From the NCBI GenBank assembly GCA_040349255.1, contig JBEQUE010000123.1, forward strand, positions 52,059-116,058: DNA of 64,000 nt, read 5' to 3'. The notes under the pieces were generated by a model. The model saw only the letters and a program-made list of their open reading frames with translations. It did not search any database and was not told the origin of the DNA. Shown here in pieces: positions 52,508 to 60,287 of the stretch. The DNA is from DATMER01 sp040349255. Its GTDB lineage: Bacteria > Acidobacteriota > Thermoanaerobaculia > Multivoradales > UBA5704. How positions within the stretch are numbered: the stretch's first letter is position 1; the number at the start of each line of letters is the position of its first letter. The position numbers and the translations under genes were made by a program.

Positions 52508-54574
52508 ATGAGGGCTCCGATGAACGCGAACCAGCCACCCGCCGGACCACCTCGCCACCAGCCGTTCGTCCCCGAGACCGTCTCGATGACGGAGTTCACG
52601 CTTCGCGCCGTGCTCCCCGGCCTCCTGATGACGCTCGTGCTCGGCGCCGCCAACGCCTACCTGGGCCTGCGCGCCGGCGTGACCATCGCCGCGACCTACC
52701 CGGCGGCGGTCATCAGCATGGCGTTCCTGCGCACGGTCAAGGGGTCGATCCTGGAGGAGAACATCGCGCGGACGGCCGGCTCGATCGGTGAGTCGGTCGC
52801 GGCCGGCGCCATCTTCACGCTGCCGGCGTTCGTCATCGCCGGGGTGTGGCCGTCGTTCGCGCCCGAGGACGCCTACTGGAAGTCCACCGCCCTGATGCTG
52901 GTCGGCGGCGTGCTCGGCGTGCTCTTCGTGTCGCTCGTGCGCCGCGTGATGGTCGAGGATCGCGAGCTGCCGTTCCCCGAGTCGGTGGCCGCGGCCGAGA
53001 TCCACAAGGCCGGCCAGCGCGGCTCCGGGGCGGCGAAGTACCTCTTCTACAGCATGGGCTTCGGCGCGCTGGTCTACATCCTGGGCGTCATCAAGCTGTT
53101 CGCGCCGGACAAGGATTTCCTGATCCGCATCGGCACGCTCGGCGCGAGCCGGATCCGGCTCGGCTCCGGCGCCGACGCCCCGGCTCTCAGCACGGGCGGC
53201 GTCACCACCTTCGCCGCCCCCACCGTCAGCCCGGCCTACCTGGGCGTCGGCTACATCATCGGCCCCGAGCTGGCGGCGCTCAACTTCTCCGGCGGCGTGC
53301 TCGCCTGGGGCTTCATGGTGCCGCTCATCATGTTCCTGCTCGGCCCCAACATCCAGACCCTCCTGCCGGCGGGCACCGACGTCGCGAACCCCGAGAGCTG
53401 GGCCGGCCAGGTCGCCCTCGTCTGGCGCTTCATCGTGCGGCCGATCGCGGTCGGCGGCATGCTGGTGGGCGCGGCCTATACGCTCTACCGGATGCGCAAG
53501 AACCTGTTCGGCGGTCTGGCGCGCGCCATCGCCGAGCTCAGGAACCCGGCCTCCGACGCCAACCTCGGCCGCACCGAGCGCTACATGAGCTCGCGCACGG
53601 TGTTCGCCCTGATCGGCCTGGTCTTCGTCCTGATGTGCTTCCTCTACATCTACATGACGCAGGGCATGGTGACGGCGGCCATCGTGGCGGCGGTCGTGAT
53701 GCTGCTCGCGGGCTTCTTCTTCGCCACGGTGTCGGGCTACCTCGTGGGCCTGATCGGTTCCTCGAACAACCCGATCTCCGGCCTCACGCTCTCGACGCTG
53801 ATCATCGCGGCCCTCCTGATGGTGTCGCTCGGCGTCTCGGGCACGCAAGGCGTGGTGGCGGTGCTCGGCGTGGCGGCCGTGGTCTGCGTGTCGTCGGCGG
53901 TGGCCGGCGAGCTGCTCCAGGACTTCAAGGTCGGCTACATCCTGGGCGGCACGCCGCGCACCATCCAGATCGTCGAGCTGATCGCGGTGGTCTGCGCCAG
54001 CCTCGTCATGTACTTCCCGGTGATGATCCTCCACGTCGGCAACATCAAGGCCGGCGGCATCGGCTTCGGCGACCCGCAGCTCCCCGCGCCGCAGGCCGGC
54101 CTCATGGCGTCGCTCGCCCAGGGCATCGTCGGCGGCAACATGCCCTGGGCCCTGGTGGTGGTCGGCATCTTCATGGGTATCGGCATGATCCTGCTCAAGG
54201 TGCGCAGCCCCATGCTGGTCGCGGTCGGCATGTACCTGCCGCTCGCCACCACCTTCGCGATCTTCGTCGGCGGCGTCATCCGCGGCGTGACCGACATGAT
54301 GGCGAAGCGCCAGGGTCTCAATGAGGCCCAGCGGGCCCGCACCGAGAACGTCGGCGTGCTGGTCGCCTCCGGCCTGATCGCCGGCGAGGCGCTGGTCGGC
54401 CTGCTCACCGCGACGTTCAACTTCTTCGAGTGGCCGATCCCCGAAATCATGGCGAGCCCGTCGTACCTCCTCGGCCTCGTGGTGATGGCGGTCCTCGCGG
54501 TGGTCCTGGTCCGCGTGCCGCTCGCGAACGCCGGCAGCCCGGACGAGCCGGCGCCGCCGGTCGCCATGATGTAG
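52508..54574 (+). CDS. OPT-family oligopeptide transporter (1)
   Basis: 688 residues, with about 15-16 membrane helices. The family features are LPGLLMTLVLGAANAYLGLR AG-type start, SVAAGAIFTLPAF, ELPFPESVAAAEIHKAGQRG (the OPT PFPExxA motif), GVGYIIGPELAALNFSGG, GSSNNPISGLTLSTL and LQDFKVGYILGGTPRTIQIV. These match the bacterial OPT branch that takes up oligopeptides or metal-peptide complexes with protons. A second OPT gene follows 42 bp downstream and a POT-like gene after that, so three peptide importers are clustered. Confidence 0.93.
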   Translation: MRAPMNANQPPAGPPRHQPFVPETVSMTEFTLRAVLPGLLMTLVLGAANAYLGLRAGVTIAATYPAAVISMAFLRTVKGSILEENIARTAGSIGESVAAGAIFTLPAFVIAGVWPSFAPEDAYWKSTALMLVGGVLGVLFVSLVRRVMVEDRELPFPESVAAAEIHKAGQRGSGAAKYLFYSMGFGALVYILGVIKLFAPDKDFLIRIGTLGASRIRLGSGADAPALSTGGVTTFAAPTVSPAYLGVGYIIGPELAALNFSGGVLAWGFMVPLIMFLLGPNIQTLLPAGTDVANPESWAGQVALVWRFIVRPIAVGGMLVGAAYTLYRMRKNLFGGLARAIAELRNPASDANLGRTERYMSSRTVFALIGLVFVLMCFLYIYMTQGMVTAAIVAAVVMLLAGFFFATVSGYLVGLIGSSNNPISGLTLSTLIIAALLMVSLGVSGTQGVVAVLGVAAVVCVSSAVAGELLQDFKVGYILGGTPRTIQIVELIAVVCASLVMYFPVMILHVGNIKAGGIGFGDPQLPAPQAGLMASLAQGIVGGNMPWALVVVGIFMGIGMILLKVRSPMLVAVGMYLPLATTFAIFVGGVIRGVTDMMAKRQGLNEAQRARTENVGVLVASGLIAGEALVGLLTATFNFFEWPIPEIMASPSYLLGLVVMAVLAVVLVRVPLANAGSPDEPAPPVAMM

Positions 54575-54616
54575 GAACGATGCAAACGGCCGGCGGGGCG
54601 CTATGCTTCGCCGGCC

Positions 54617-56896
54617 ATGCAGCCGCACAAGTCATCCGGTAAAAGCGCACCTCCACGCCCGTTCATCCCCCCTGAAGCCCGGCTGCCCGAGCTGACCGCG
54701 GTCCCGCTGATCGTGGGCAGCGTGCTCGGCGCCATCTTCGGCGCCTCGTCGCTCTACCTGACGCTGAAGGTCGGGCTCACGGTGAGCGCCTCGATCCCGG
54801 TGGCGGTGATCTCCGTCACTCTCTTCCGGCTGCTCCAGAAGGCCGGCGGACGCGGCGCCTCGATCCTGGAGAACAACATCGTCCAGACCGCGGGCTCGGC
54901 GGGCGAGGGGATCGCCTTCGGCGTCGGCGCCACCATGCCGGCCATCCTGATCCTCGGCGCCGGCCTGGACTTCACCCGGGTCATGCTGGTCGCGGTCCTC
55001 GGCGGCCTGCTCGGCATTCTCATGATGATCCCGCTGCGCAAGGCCATGATCGTGGATCAGCACTTCGAGCTCAAGTTCCCGGAGGGGACCGCCTGCGCCG
55101 AGGTGCTCAAGGCCGCCGCCACCCCCGAGGAGCTGGCGATTGCCCGCGAGGGCTCCGAAGAAGGAAACGATGCGGCGAACGCCGAAGCGGCCAATATCGC
55201 CGGCATGGGCGCCAGGACGATCATCGCCGGCTTCTCCCTCGGCCTGCTCTACAAGTCGGCCATGTCGGCCTTCCGGGCCTGGAAGGAGATCCCGGAGCGG
55301 GTCTTCGGCGCGCCGTTCACCGGCGGCTCGATCTCCGCGGAAATCTCGCCCGAGCTGCTCGGCGTCGGCTACATCATCGGGCCGCGGATCGCCTCGGTCA
55401 TGTGCGCCGGCGGCGTGCTGTCCTACCTGGTGCTCATCCCGGCCATCAAGCTCTTCGGGACCGGCATCATCCCGCCGGGCACGATGCCGATCTCGGAGAT
55501 GACGCCGGACGACGTGCGCGACGCCTACATCCTCTACATCGGCGCCGGGGCGGTGGCCACGGGCGGCATCATCAGCCTGCTGCGGTCGCTGCCCACCATC
55601 TGGCACGGGCTCAAGGCCGGGCTCGGCGACGTCCGGCGAGGCGCCGGGGCGGGCGCGACCCGCCTGCGCACCGAGCAGGACATGTCGATGAAGGCGGTGG
55701 GCATCGGCATCGTGGTCCTGATGGCCCTGATCCTCTCCTTCCACCGGCAGCTCCACATGAACCTGCTCGGCGCGCTGCTGATCGTGGTCTTCGGCTTCCT
55801 CTTCGTGGTGGTCTCGTCGCGGCTGACCGGCGAGATCGGCTCGTCGTCGAACCCGATCTCGGGCATGACGGTGGCGACGCTCATCCTGACCTGCCTGATC
55901 TTCCTGGCGCTCGGCTGGACCGGGCCGTCCTACTACGTGACGGCGCTGTCGGTGGGCGCGATCGTCTGCATCGCGGCGTGCAACGGCGGCACCACCTCGC
56001 AGGACCTGAAGACCGGCTTCCTGATCGGGGCGACTCCGAAGGCGCAGCAGATCGCGATCCTGGCCGGGACCCTGACCTCGGCGCTCATCCTCGGACCGAT
56101 CCTCCTGAAGCTCAACGACGCCTCCACCGTCTACGTGCCGATCGCAGCCTCCTCCATCCGGGTGGACCCGTCCCGGCTCACCCAGGAGGAGAGGCTGCAG
56201 GGACCGCAGGCGGCGTCGGACTCCCGCTCCTACAAGGTGTGGTTCAAGACCGACGACGTCGGCGGCCGGGCCGGTCGGTACCTGGTGGACGAGCGCGGCG
56301 TGCCGGTCTACCTGGTGGACCCCGGCATCAACGGTACCCACCACGAGCGGCCGGACGGCAGCCGGGTGCAGAAGTTCGACGCGCCCAAGGCCACCCTGGT
56401 GTCCTACCTCATCAAGGGCATCCTGAACCGCCAGCTCCCCTGGGGGCTGGTGCTGCTCGGCGTGATGATCGCGTTCGTGCTGGAGATGTCGGGCATCCCG
56501 TCGCTGGCCTTCGCGGTGGGGGTCTACCTGCCGCTGTCCTCCTCCTCGCCGCTCCTGATCGGCGGGATGGTGCGCTGGCTGGTGGATCGCAACCTGCGCA
56601 AGAAGCTCGCCCACCTCAACCTGACCGAGGAGGAGCTGACCGCCGAGGGCGACAAGAGCCCGGGCGTGCTCATGGCCTCGGGCTACATCGCGGGCGGCGC
56701 GATCGCGGGCATCGTGATCGCCTTCCTGACCGAGCTCGCCTCGGGCTTCTCGGACCGGGTGACGTCGTACATGGAAGCGTCCAACCCGTTCTTCTCGGGC
56801 CCTTGGGCGGACGCGCTCTCGATGATCCCGTTCGCGGTCCTGATGCTGCTGCTCTTCCTGGCCGGCCGGGAGAAGATCCTGGGAGGAAAGACATGA
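54617..56896 (+). CDS. OPT-family oligopeptide transporter (2)
   Basis: 759 residues, paralogous to the gene before it: LTAVPLIVGSVLGAIFGASS, NIVQTAGSAGEGIAFGVGAT, ELKFPEGTACAEVLKAAATP, GVGYIIGPRIASVMCAGGVL, GSSSNPISGMTVATLIL and QDLKTGFLIGATPKAQQIAI. An insert of about 85 residues near 510-590 (PIAASSIRVDPSRLTQEERL ... DERGVPVYLVDPGINGTHHE) is soluble and absent from the first paralogue; it may be an external substrate-binding loop. Its stop overlaps the next start (ATGA), so expression is coupled with the POT-like gene. Confidence 0.93.
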   Translation: MQPHKSSGKSAPPRPFIPPEARLPELTAVPLIVGSVLGAIFGASSLYLTLKVGLTVSASIPVAVISVTLFRLLQKAGGRGASILENNIVQTAGSAGEGIAFGVGATMPAILILGAGLDFTRVMLVAVLGGLLGILMMIPLRKAMIVDQHFELKFPEGTACAEVLKAAATPEELAIAREGSEEGNDAANAEAANIAGMGARTIIAGFSLGLLYKSAMSAFRAWKEIPERVFGAPFTGGSISAEISPELLGVGYIIGPRIASVMCAGGVLSYLVLIPAIKLFGTGIIPPGTMPISEMTPDDVRDAYILYIGAGAVATGGIISLLRSLPTIWHGLKAGLGDVRRGAGAGATRLRTEQDMSMKAVGIGIVVLMALILSFHRQLHMNLLGALLIVVFGFLFVVVSSRLTGEIGSSSNPISGMTVATLILTCLIFLALGWTGPSYYVTALSVGAIVCIAACNGGTTSQDLKTGFLIGATPKAQQIAILAGTLTSALILGPILLKLNDASTVYVPIAASSIRVDPSRLTQEERLQGPQAASDSRSYKVWFKTDDVGGRAGRYLVDERGVPVYLVDPGINGTHHERPDGSRVQKFDAPKATLVSYLIKGILNRQLPWGLVLLGVMIAFVLEMSGIPSLAFAVGVYLPLSSSSPLLIGGMVRWLVDRNLRKKLAHLNLTEEELTAEGDKSPGVLMASGYIAGGAIAGIVIAFLTELASGFSDRVTSYMEASNPFFSGPWADALSMIPFAVLMLLLFLAGREKILGGKT

Positions 56897-58164
56897 ACGG
56901 ACCATCCCGGTTTCGCGAGCTCGTCCGCGGTTTCTCCCGCACCTTCTGGGTGGCGAACACCCTGGAGCTGTTCGAGCGCTTCGCCTTCTACGGCGCCAAG
57001 GCGGTGCTCACCGTCTACCTGGCGCAGCGGGTCGGGCTCGGCCCGCAGGCCGCGGGCTCGCTCGCCGGCCTGTTCTCGGGCGTCCTCTACTGCCTGCCCA
57101 TCGTGGCGGGGACGATCGTGGACCGCTACGGTTTCAAGCGCAGCCTGGCGGCCTGCTTCTCGATCTTCTGCGTCGGCTACTTCCTGATCGGCCTGGCCGG
57201 CCTGCAGTTCGGCCAGGGCATCGTCGCCGCGGTGGGGCGCACCCCCTACATCCTGGCCGTGCTGCTGCTGACCGCGGTCGGCGGCTCGCTGATCAAGCCG
57301 TGCATCGTCGGCACCGTGGCCCGCACCACCACGCCCGAGGCGCGGCCGCTCGGCTTCTCCATCTACTACACGCTGGTCAACTTCGGCGGAGCGCTCGGGC
57401 CCATCCTGGCGCTCCAGGTGCGCGAAAACCTGGGCATCGAGTTCGTGCTGGTGACCTCGTCCATCACCTCGTTCTTCCTGCTGATCGGGACGCTGATCTT
57501 CTTCCGCGAGCCCGAGCGGGCGCCGCAGGAGGTCGCTCCGACCTCGCTCGGCAAGGTGATGCGCGACATGGTGCTGGTCTTCCGCGACGTCCGCTTCATC
57601 GCCTTCCTGGTCATCTTCTCGGGCTTCTGGATCATGTTCTGGCAGGTCTTCTACTCGCTGCCCTTCTACCTCACCGAGGTCCTGCATTTCGAGCGCTTCG
57701 AGCTGATCGAGACGGTGGACGCCTGGACGCTGATCGTGCTGGCCGTGCCGGTCTCCGCCCTGGTGCGCAAGTGGCGGCCGATCCTCGCCATGGCCGCCGG
57801 CTTCGCGGTGGCTTCGGCGTCCTGGCTGCTCATCGCGTTCCTGCCGGGCTGGCAGGTGGTGGTGGCGGCCATCGCGATCTTCGCTCTCGGCGAGGCCATG
57901 CAGGCGCCGCGCTTCTACGACTACGTGTCCAACCTCGCGCCGCCGGAGCAGGTGGGCACCTTCATGGGCTTCGCCTTCCTGCCGGTCGCGATCGGCTCGT
58001 TCGTGGGCGGCCCGCTCGGCGGCTGGCTGGTGGAGCGCTTCGTGCGCGGCCCGAACCCGGCCGGCATGTGGTGGGTCCTCGCCGGCATCGGCTTCGTGTC
58101 GACCGTGCTGATGCTGCTCTACGACCGCTTCCTGGCGACGGGCCCGGCTGTCAGCAAAAGCTGA
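56893..58164 (+). CDS. POT/MFS-type peptide transporter
   Basis: 423 residues, about 12 membrane helices. The start TLELFERFAFYGAKAVLTVY corresponds to the ExxERFxYYG motif of proton-dependent oligopeptide transporters, and GGSLIKPCIVGTVA plus FSIYYTLVNFGGALGPILAL to the POT motifs of helices 4-5. The length is like the bacterial di-/tripeptide POTs without the extra helices. It overlaps the OPT gene by 4 bp. So the cluster imports both long (OPT) and short (POT) peptides, fitting an organism that lives on protein. A longer in-frame extension into the OPT gene is not native. Confidence 0.85.
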   Translation: MNGPSRFRELVRGFSRTFWVANTLELFERFAFYGAKAVLTVYLAQRVGLGPQAAGSLAGLFSGVLYCLPIVAGTIVDRYGFKRSLAACFSIFCVGYFLIGLAGLQFGQGIVAAVGRTPYILAVLLLTAVGGSLIKPCIVGTVARTTTPEARPLGFSIYYTLVNFGGALGPILALQVRENLGIEFVLVTSSITSFFLLIGTLIFFREPERAPQEVAPTSLGKVMRDMVLVFRDVRFIAFLVIFSGFWIMFWQVFYSLPFYLTEVLHFERFELIETVDAWTLIVLAVPVSALVRKWRPILAMAAGFAVASASWLLIAFLPGWQVVVAAIAIFALGEAMQAPRFYDYVSNLAPPEQVGTFMGFAFLPVAIGSFVGGPLGGWLVERFVRGPNPAGMWWVLAGIGFVSTVLMLLYDRFLATGPAVSKS

Positions 58165-58176
58165 CCCGCAGGCGGG

Positions 58177-58506
58177 CGGTGGCGCCCTCTCCCGCGAAGC
58201 GGGGGAGGGACGGGGAGGGGGTTCTTTCCGTGCGGGAACGCGCCACGCGCCGTGGCGACGTCTTCCCCAACTGTGGCGGCGCGCCACAAGGCGTGGCACC
58301 GCGCCACGAGGCGTGGCGGCGTCCTCCCCAACTGTGGCGGCGTGCCACAAGGCGTGGCGCCTCGCAACGAGGCGTGGCGGCATCCTCCCCAACTGTGGCG
58401 CCTCGCCACAAGGCGTGGCGCCTCGCCACGAGGCGTGGCGGAGCTCCCCCGCCGGAAAGACCCCTCCCCGACCCTCCCCCGCTGCGCGGGAGAGGGCGCC
58501 ACCACC
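58177..58506. repeat. Foldback element: 55-bp inverted arms around three 61-bp tandem repeats
   Basis: Left arm 58177-58230 and right arm 58452-58506 are inverted copies (GGTGGCGCCCTCTCCCGCG against CGCGGGAGAGGGCGCCACC, and GGAGGGG against its complement). Between them, 58260-58440, a 61-bp unit starting CCCCAACTGTGGCG is repeated three times (starts at 58265, 58326, 58387); each unit itself holds stems such as GCCACAAGGCGTGGC and GCCACGAGGCGTGGC. The period is not a multiple of three. It sits between convergent genes and may end both transcripts. Confidence 0.85.
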
Positions 58507-58511
58507 CAGCG

Positions 58512-58817
58512 CTAGCGGATCAGGCGATATCTCTCGATGGACGCCGGCGCGCCCATGAGCGGCGCCGCTTCGGACTGGATGCGGCGGATGTGGTCGGTCT
58601 GCGAGTGGGCGTCCAGCGACTCGGGCGTCTCCCACTCCTCGATGAACGCGAGCTCGGCCGAGCGGCCCATCCCGCGCACCAGGTCGTAGCGGATGCACCC
58701 CTCCTCCCGGCGGGTGGGATCGATGAGCTGGGTCAGGACCCGCTCCAGCTCATCCTCCTGGCCGGGAGCGGCGGTGAACAGCGCGAGCACGTGGACCGTT
58801 CCATTCTGATGAGACAT
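58512..58817 (-). CDS. Antibiotic biosynthesis monooxygenase (ABM)-fold protein
   Basis: 101 residues from the ATG at 58817 (GGAGGGG 4-5 bp upstream); a GTG one codon earlier is also possible. Ferredoxin-like ABM domain: VHVLALFTAAPGQEDELERV, LTQLIDPTRREEGCIRYDLV, LAFIEEWETPESLDAHSQTD, HIRRIQSEAAPLM. Members are small cofactor-free oxygenases or heme/quinone-modifying enzymes. The start codon overlaps the stop of the deiodinase-like gene (TGATG), so the two are co-translated and may act on the same redox substrate. Confidence 0.85.
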   Translation of the reverse strand: MSHQNGTVHVLALFTAAPGQEDELERVLTQLIDPTRREEGCIRYDLVRGMGRSAELAFIEEWETPESLDAHSQTDHIRRIQSEAAPLMGAPASIERYRLIR

Positions 58818-59488
58818 CACCCCTCCTTCTGCATGTCAGGAAATCTCTTCGCAAGCCAGGCCTCCACCTCCTCGGGGTGGAAGCCGAAGGGCCCCGTCTC
58901 TCCCTTGTAGACGATCTTGCCCTGCTCGTCGATCACGTAGAGGCGCTCCGGCCAGCCGGCGTAGACCTGGTTCGCCGGGTTCTCGATCGGGTCCACCACC
59001 AGCGGGATCGGGAACTCGAAGCGCTTCACGAAGTCGTTCGCGATGGCCAGGCGCTGCTCCGTCGTCTTCGGCTGTTTGTAGCAGACGTCCTCCGCGACGT
59101 TCTCGTCCTGCTGCCACTCGTCCTCCGGGTGCGCCTCCTTCACGTAGACCGTGAGGAAGTCCGCCCGGTCGCCGTAGCGCTCGTGCATCTTCACCAGGCG
59201 CTCGACCGAGCGCCGGAAGGGCGGTCACGTGTAGCTGCCGAAGATCAGCACCACAGGCCGGCCGCCGAAGCGCTCCCGCAGTTGGATCTCGCGGCCGTCG
59301 AGCGCCCGCACCGCCACGTCCGGAGCCGCGTGCCCGACCGCCAGGACCCCCTCCTCCCGCTGGTCGTAGCGCAGCATCCCGAAGAAGTCCCGCGGGCCCA
59401 TGCGGTACATCATGTAGCCGGCCATCCCGAGCACCCCCAGGACCGCCAGGCCGGCCAGGACTCCCACCACCTTCAAGATCCGCCTCAT
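58817..59488 (-). CDS. Iodothyronine-deiodinase-like selenoprotein (in-frame TGA = Sec88)
   Basis: Read through the TGA at 59227-59225, this is one 223-residue protein. N-terminal membrane helix (residues 7-28), then a thioredoxin-like domain. The active site reads VVLIFGSYT-U-PPFRRSVERL, the exact place of selenocysteine in deiodinases (FGSxTUPPF). After it come FLTVYVKEAHPEDEW and YAGWPERLYVIDEQGKIVYK, GETGPFGFHPEEV, again deiodinase hallmarks. A SECIS-like hairpin follows the TGA. Without readthrough the gene would be split into two pieces, neither with an active site. Bacterial members probably act as redoxins or peroxidase-like enzymes rather than on thyroid hormone. No sel genes are in the window. 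Confidence 0.85.
59197..59214 (-). promoter_or_regulatory. Bacterial SECIS-like hairpin after TGA
   Basis: GGCGCTC-GGTC-GAGCGCC: a perfect 7-bp stem with a GGUC loop. The loop begins 17 nt after the TGA. Bacterial SECIS elements are small hairpins at 16-37 nt with a G in the first loop positions, so size, distance and loop fit SelB binding. Confidence 0.7.
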
Positions 59489-59565
59489 CGCCCGATCCTC
59501 CAGAAAGACCGGCCAGAACCCTACCGCGACCGCCGAAACAATTCAACGCGGGAATCGTACAGGGC

Positions 59566-59593
59566 TTGACACCGTTTTAAACGGGCGTATGAT
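59566..59593 (+). promoter_or_regulatory. Sigma-70 promoter of the tetR-efflux operon
   Basis: TTGACA (59566-59571), a perfect -35, and TATGAT (59588-59593), one change from consensus, are separated by 16 bp. The start codon of the TetR gene lies 35 bp after the -10. The spacer contains half of the operator. Confidence 0.8.
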
Positions 59594-59613
59594 TCAAACG
59601 GTCGTTTAAAACG
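59573..59613 (+). promoter_or_regulatory. TetR operator (inverted repeats across the promoter)
   Basis: CGTTTTAAACG (59573-59583) and CGTTTAAAACG (59603-59613) are inverted copies 30 bp apart; each is itself nearly palindromic, and AAACGGTCGTTT (59597-59608) forms a 5-2-5 palindrome. They overlap the promoter spacer and the start region, so bound TetR would block RNA polymerase. Confidence 0.75.
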
Positions 59614-59627
59614 CGAGGCGAAACACA

Positions 59628-60266
59628 ATGGAACATACCGACACAAGGGAAAGCCTGCTCGACGCCGCCGAGACCCTGTTCTCGGCGCACGGCATCGAGG
59701 CGGCCTCGCTGCGGCAGATCACCCAGCACGCGGGGGCGAACCTGGCGGCGGTGAACTACCACTTCGGCTCGAAGGACGGGCTGGTGCGGGCGGTGTTCTC
59801 CCGCCGGCTCCGTCCCCTGACCGAGGAGCGCATCCGCCTCCTGGAGCAGGCCGACCTCGACGCGGAGGACGCCATCGAGCAGGTCCTGACCGCGTTTCTC
59901 ACGCCGATCCTCCGGGTGCTCAAGGAGTCTCCGGAAGGCGTCCGCGGCTTCGGCCGCCTGATGGGCCGCGTCTTCTCCGAGCCCAGCGAGGAGGTGCGGA
60001 AGATGGTGTTCGAGGAGTTCCGGGAGAGCATCGACCGCTATCTAGAAGCGTTCCGGACGATCCTCCCCCACCTGGAGGAGGCGGAGCGCATGTGGCGCTT
60101 CCACTTCGTGGCCGGCGCGATGTCCCACACGATTGCCTGTACTCAGATGTTGGAACGCTTCTCCGAGGGGCGCTGCACGGCGTCCGACCCGGGCGAGGCG
60201 CTCCGCCAGATGGTGACTTTCCTGGCGGCCGGCCTGCGGGCCCCCTCCAGGACTCAAGCGAACTGA
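59628..60266 (+). CDS. TetR-family repressor of the efflux operon
   Basis: 212 residues. The N-terminal helix-turn-helix is RESLLDAAETLFSAHGIEAASLRQITQHAGANLAAVNYHFGSKDGL, a textbook TetR domain. The C-terminal ligand domain (FGRLMGRVFSEPSEEVRKMV, FEEFRESIDRYLEAFRTILP) recalls the CerR-like group that controls efflux pumps. It is the first gene of the set with TolC, adaptor and RND pump, 21 bp before TolC, with its operator on the shared promoter. So it likely represses itself and the pump until a toxic ligand binds. Confidence 0.92.
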   Translation: MEHTDTRESLLDAAETLFSAHGIEAASLRQITQHAGANLAAVNYHFGSKDGLVRAVFSRRLRPLTEERIRLLEQADLDAEDAIEQVLTAFLTPILRVLKESPEGVRGFGRLMGRVFSEPSEEVRKMVFEEFRESIDRYLEAFRTILPHLEEAERMWRFHFVAGAMSHTIACTQMLERFSEGRCTASDPGEALRQMVTFLAAGLRAPSRTQAN

Positions 60267-60287
60267 GCGAGCGAGAGGAACCCTGAC

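Noticed and set aside
54632..56905. Long minus-strand open frame opposite the OPT gene
   Set aside because: Composition is Arg/His/Glu-rich and mirrors the hydrophobic OPT codons; the plus strand has unmistakable transporter motifs.
58817..59488. Deiodinase-like gene as an ordinary nonsense pseudogene
   Set aside because: The TGA is exactly at the active-site Sec position, the frame is intact on both sides and a SECIS-like hairpin follows; a random stop would be very unlikely to meet all three.
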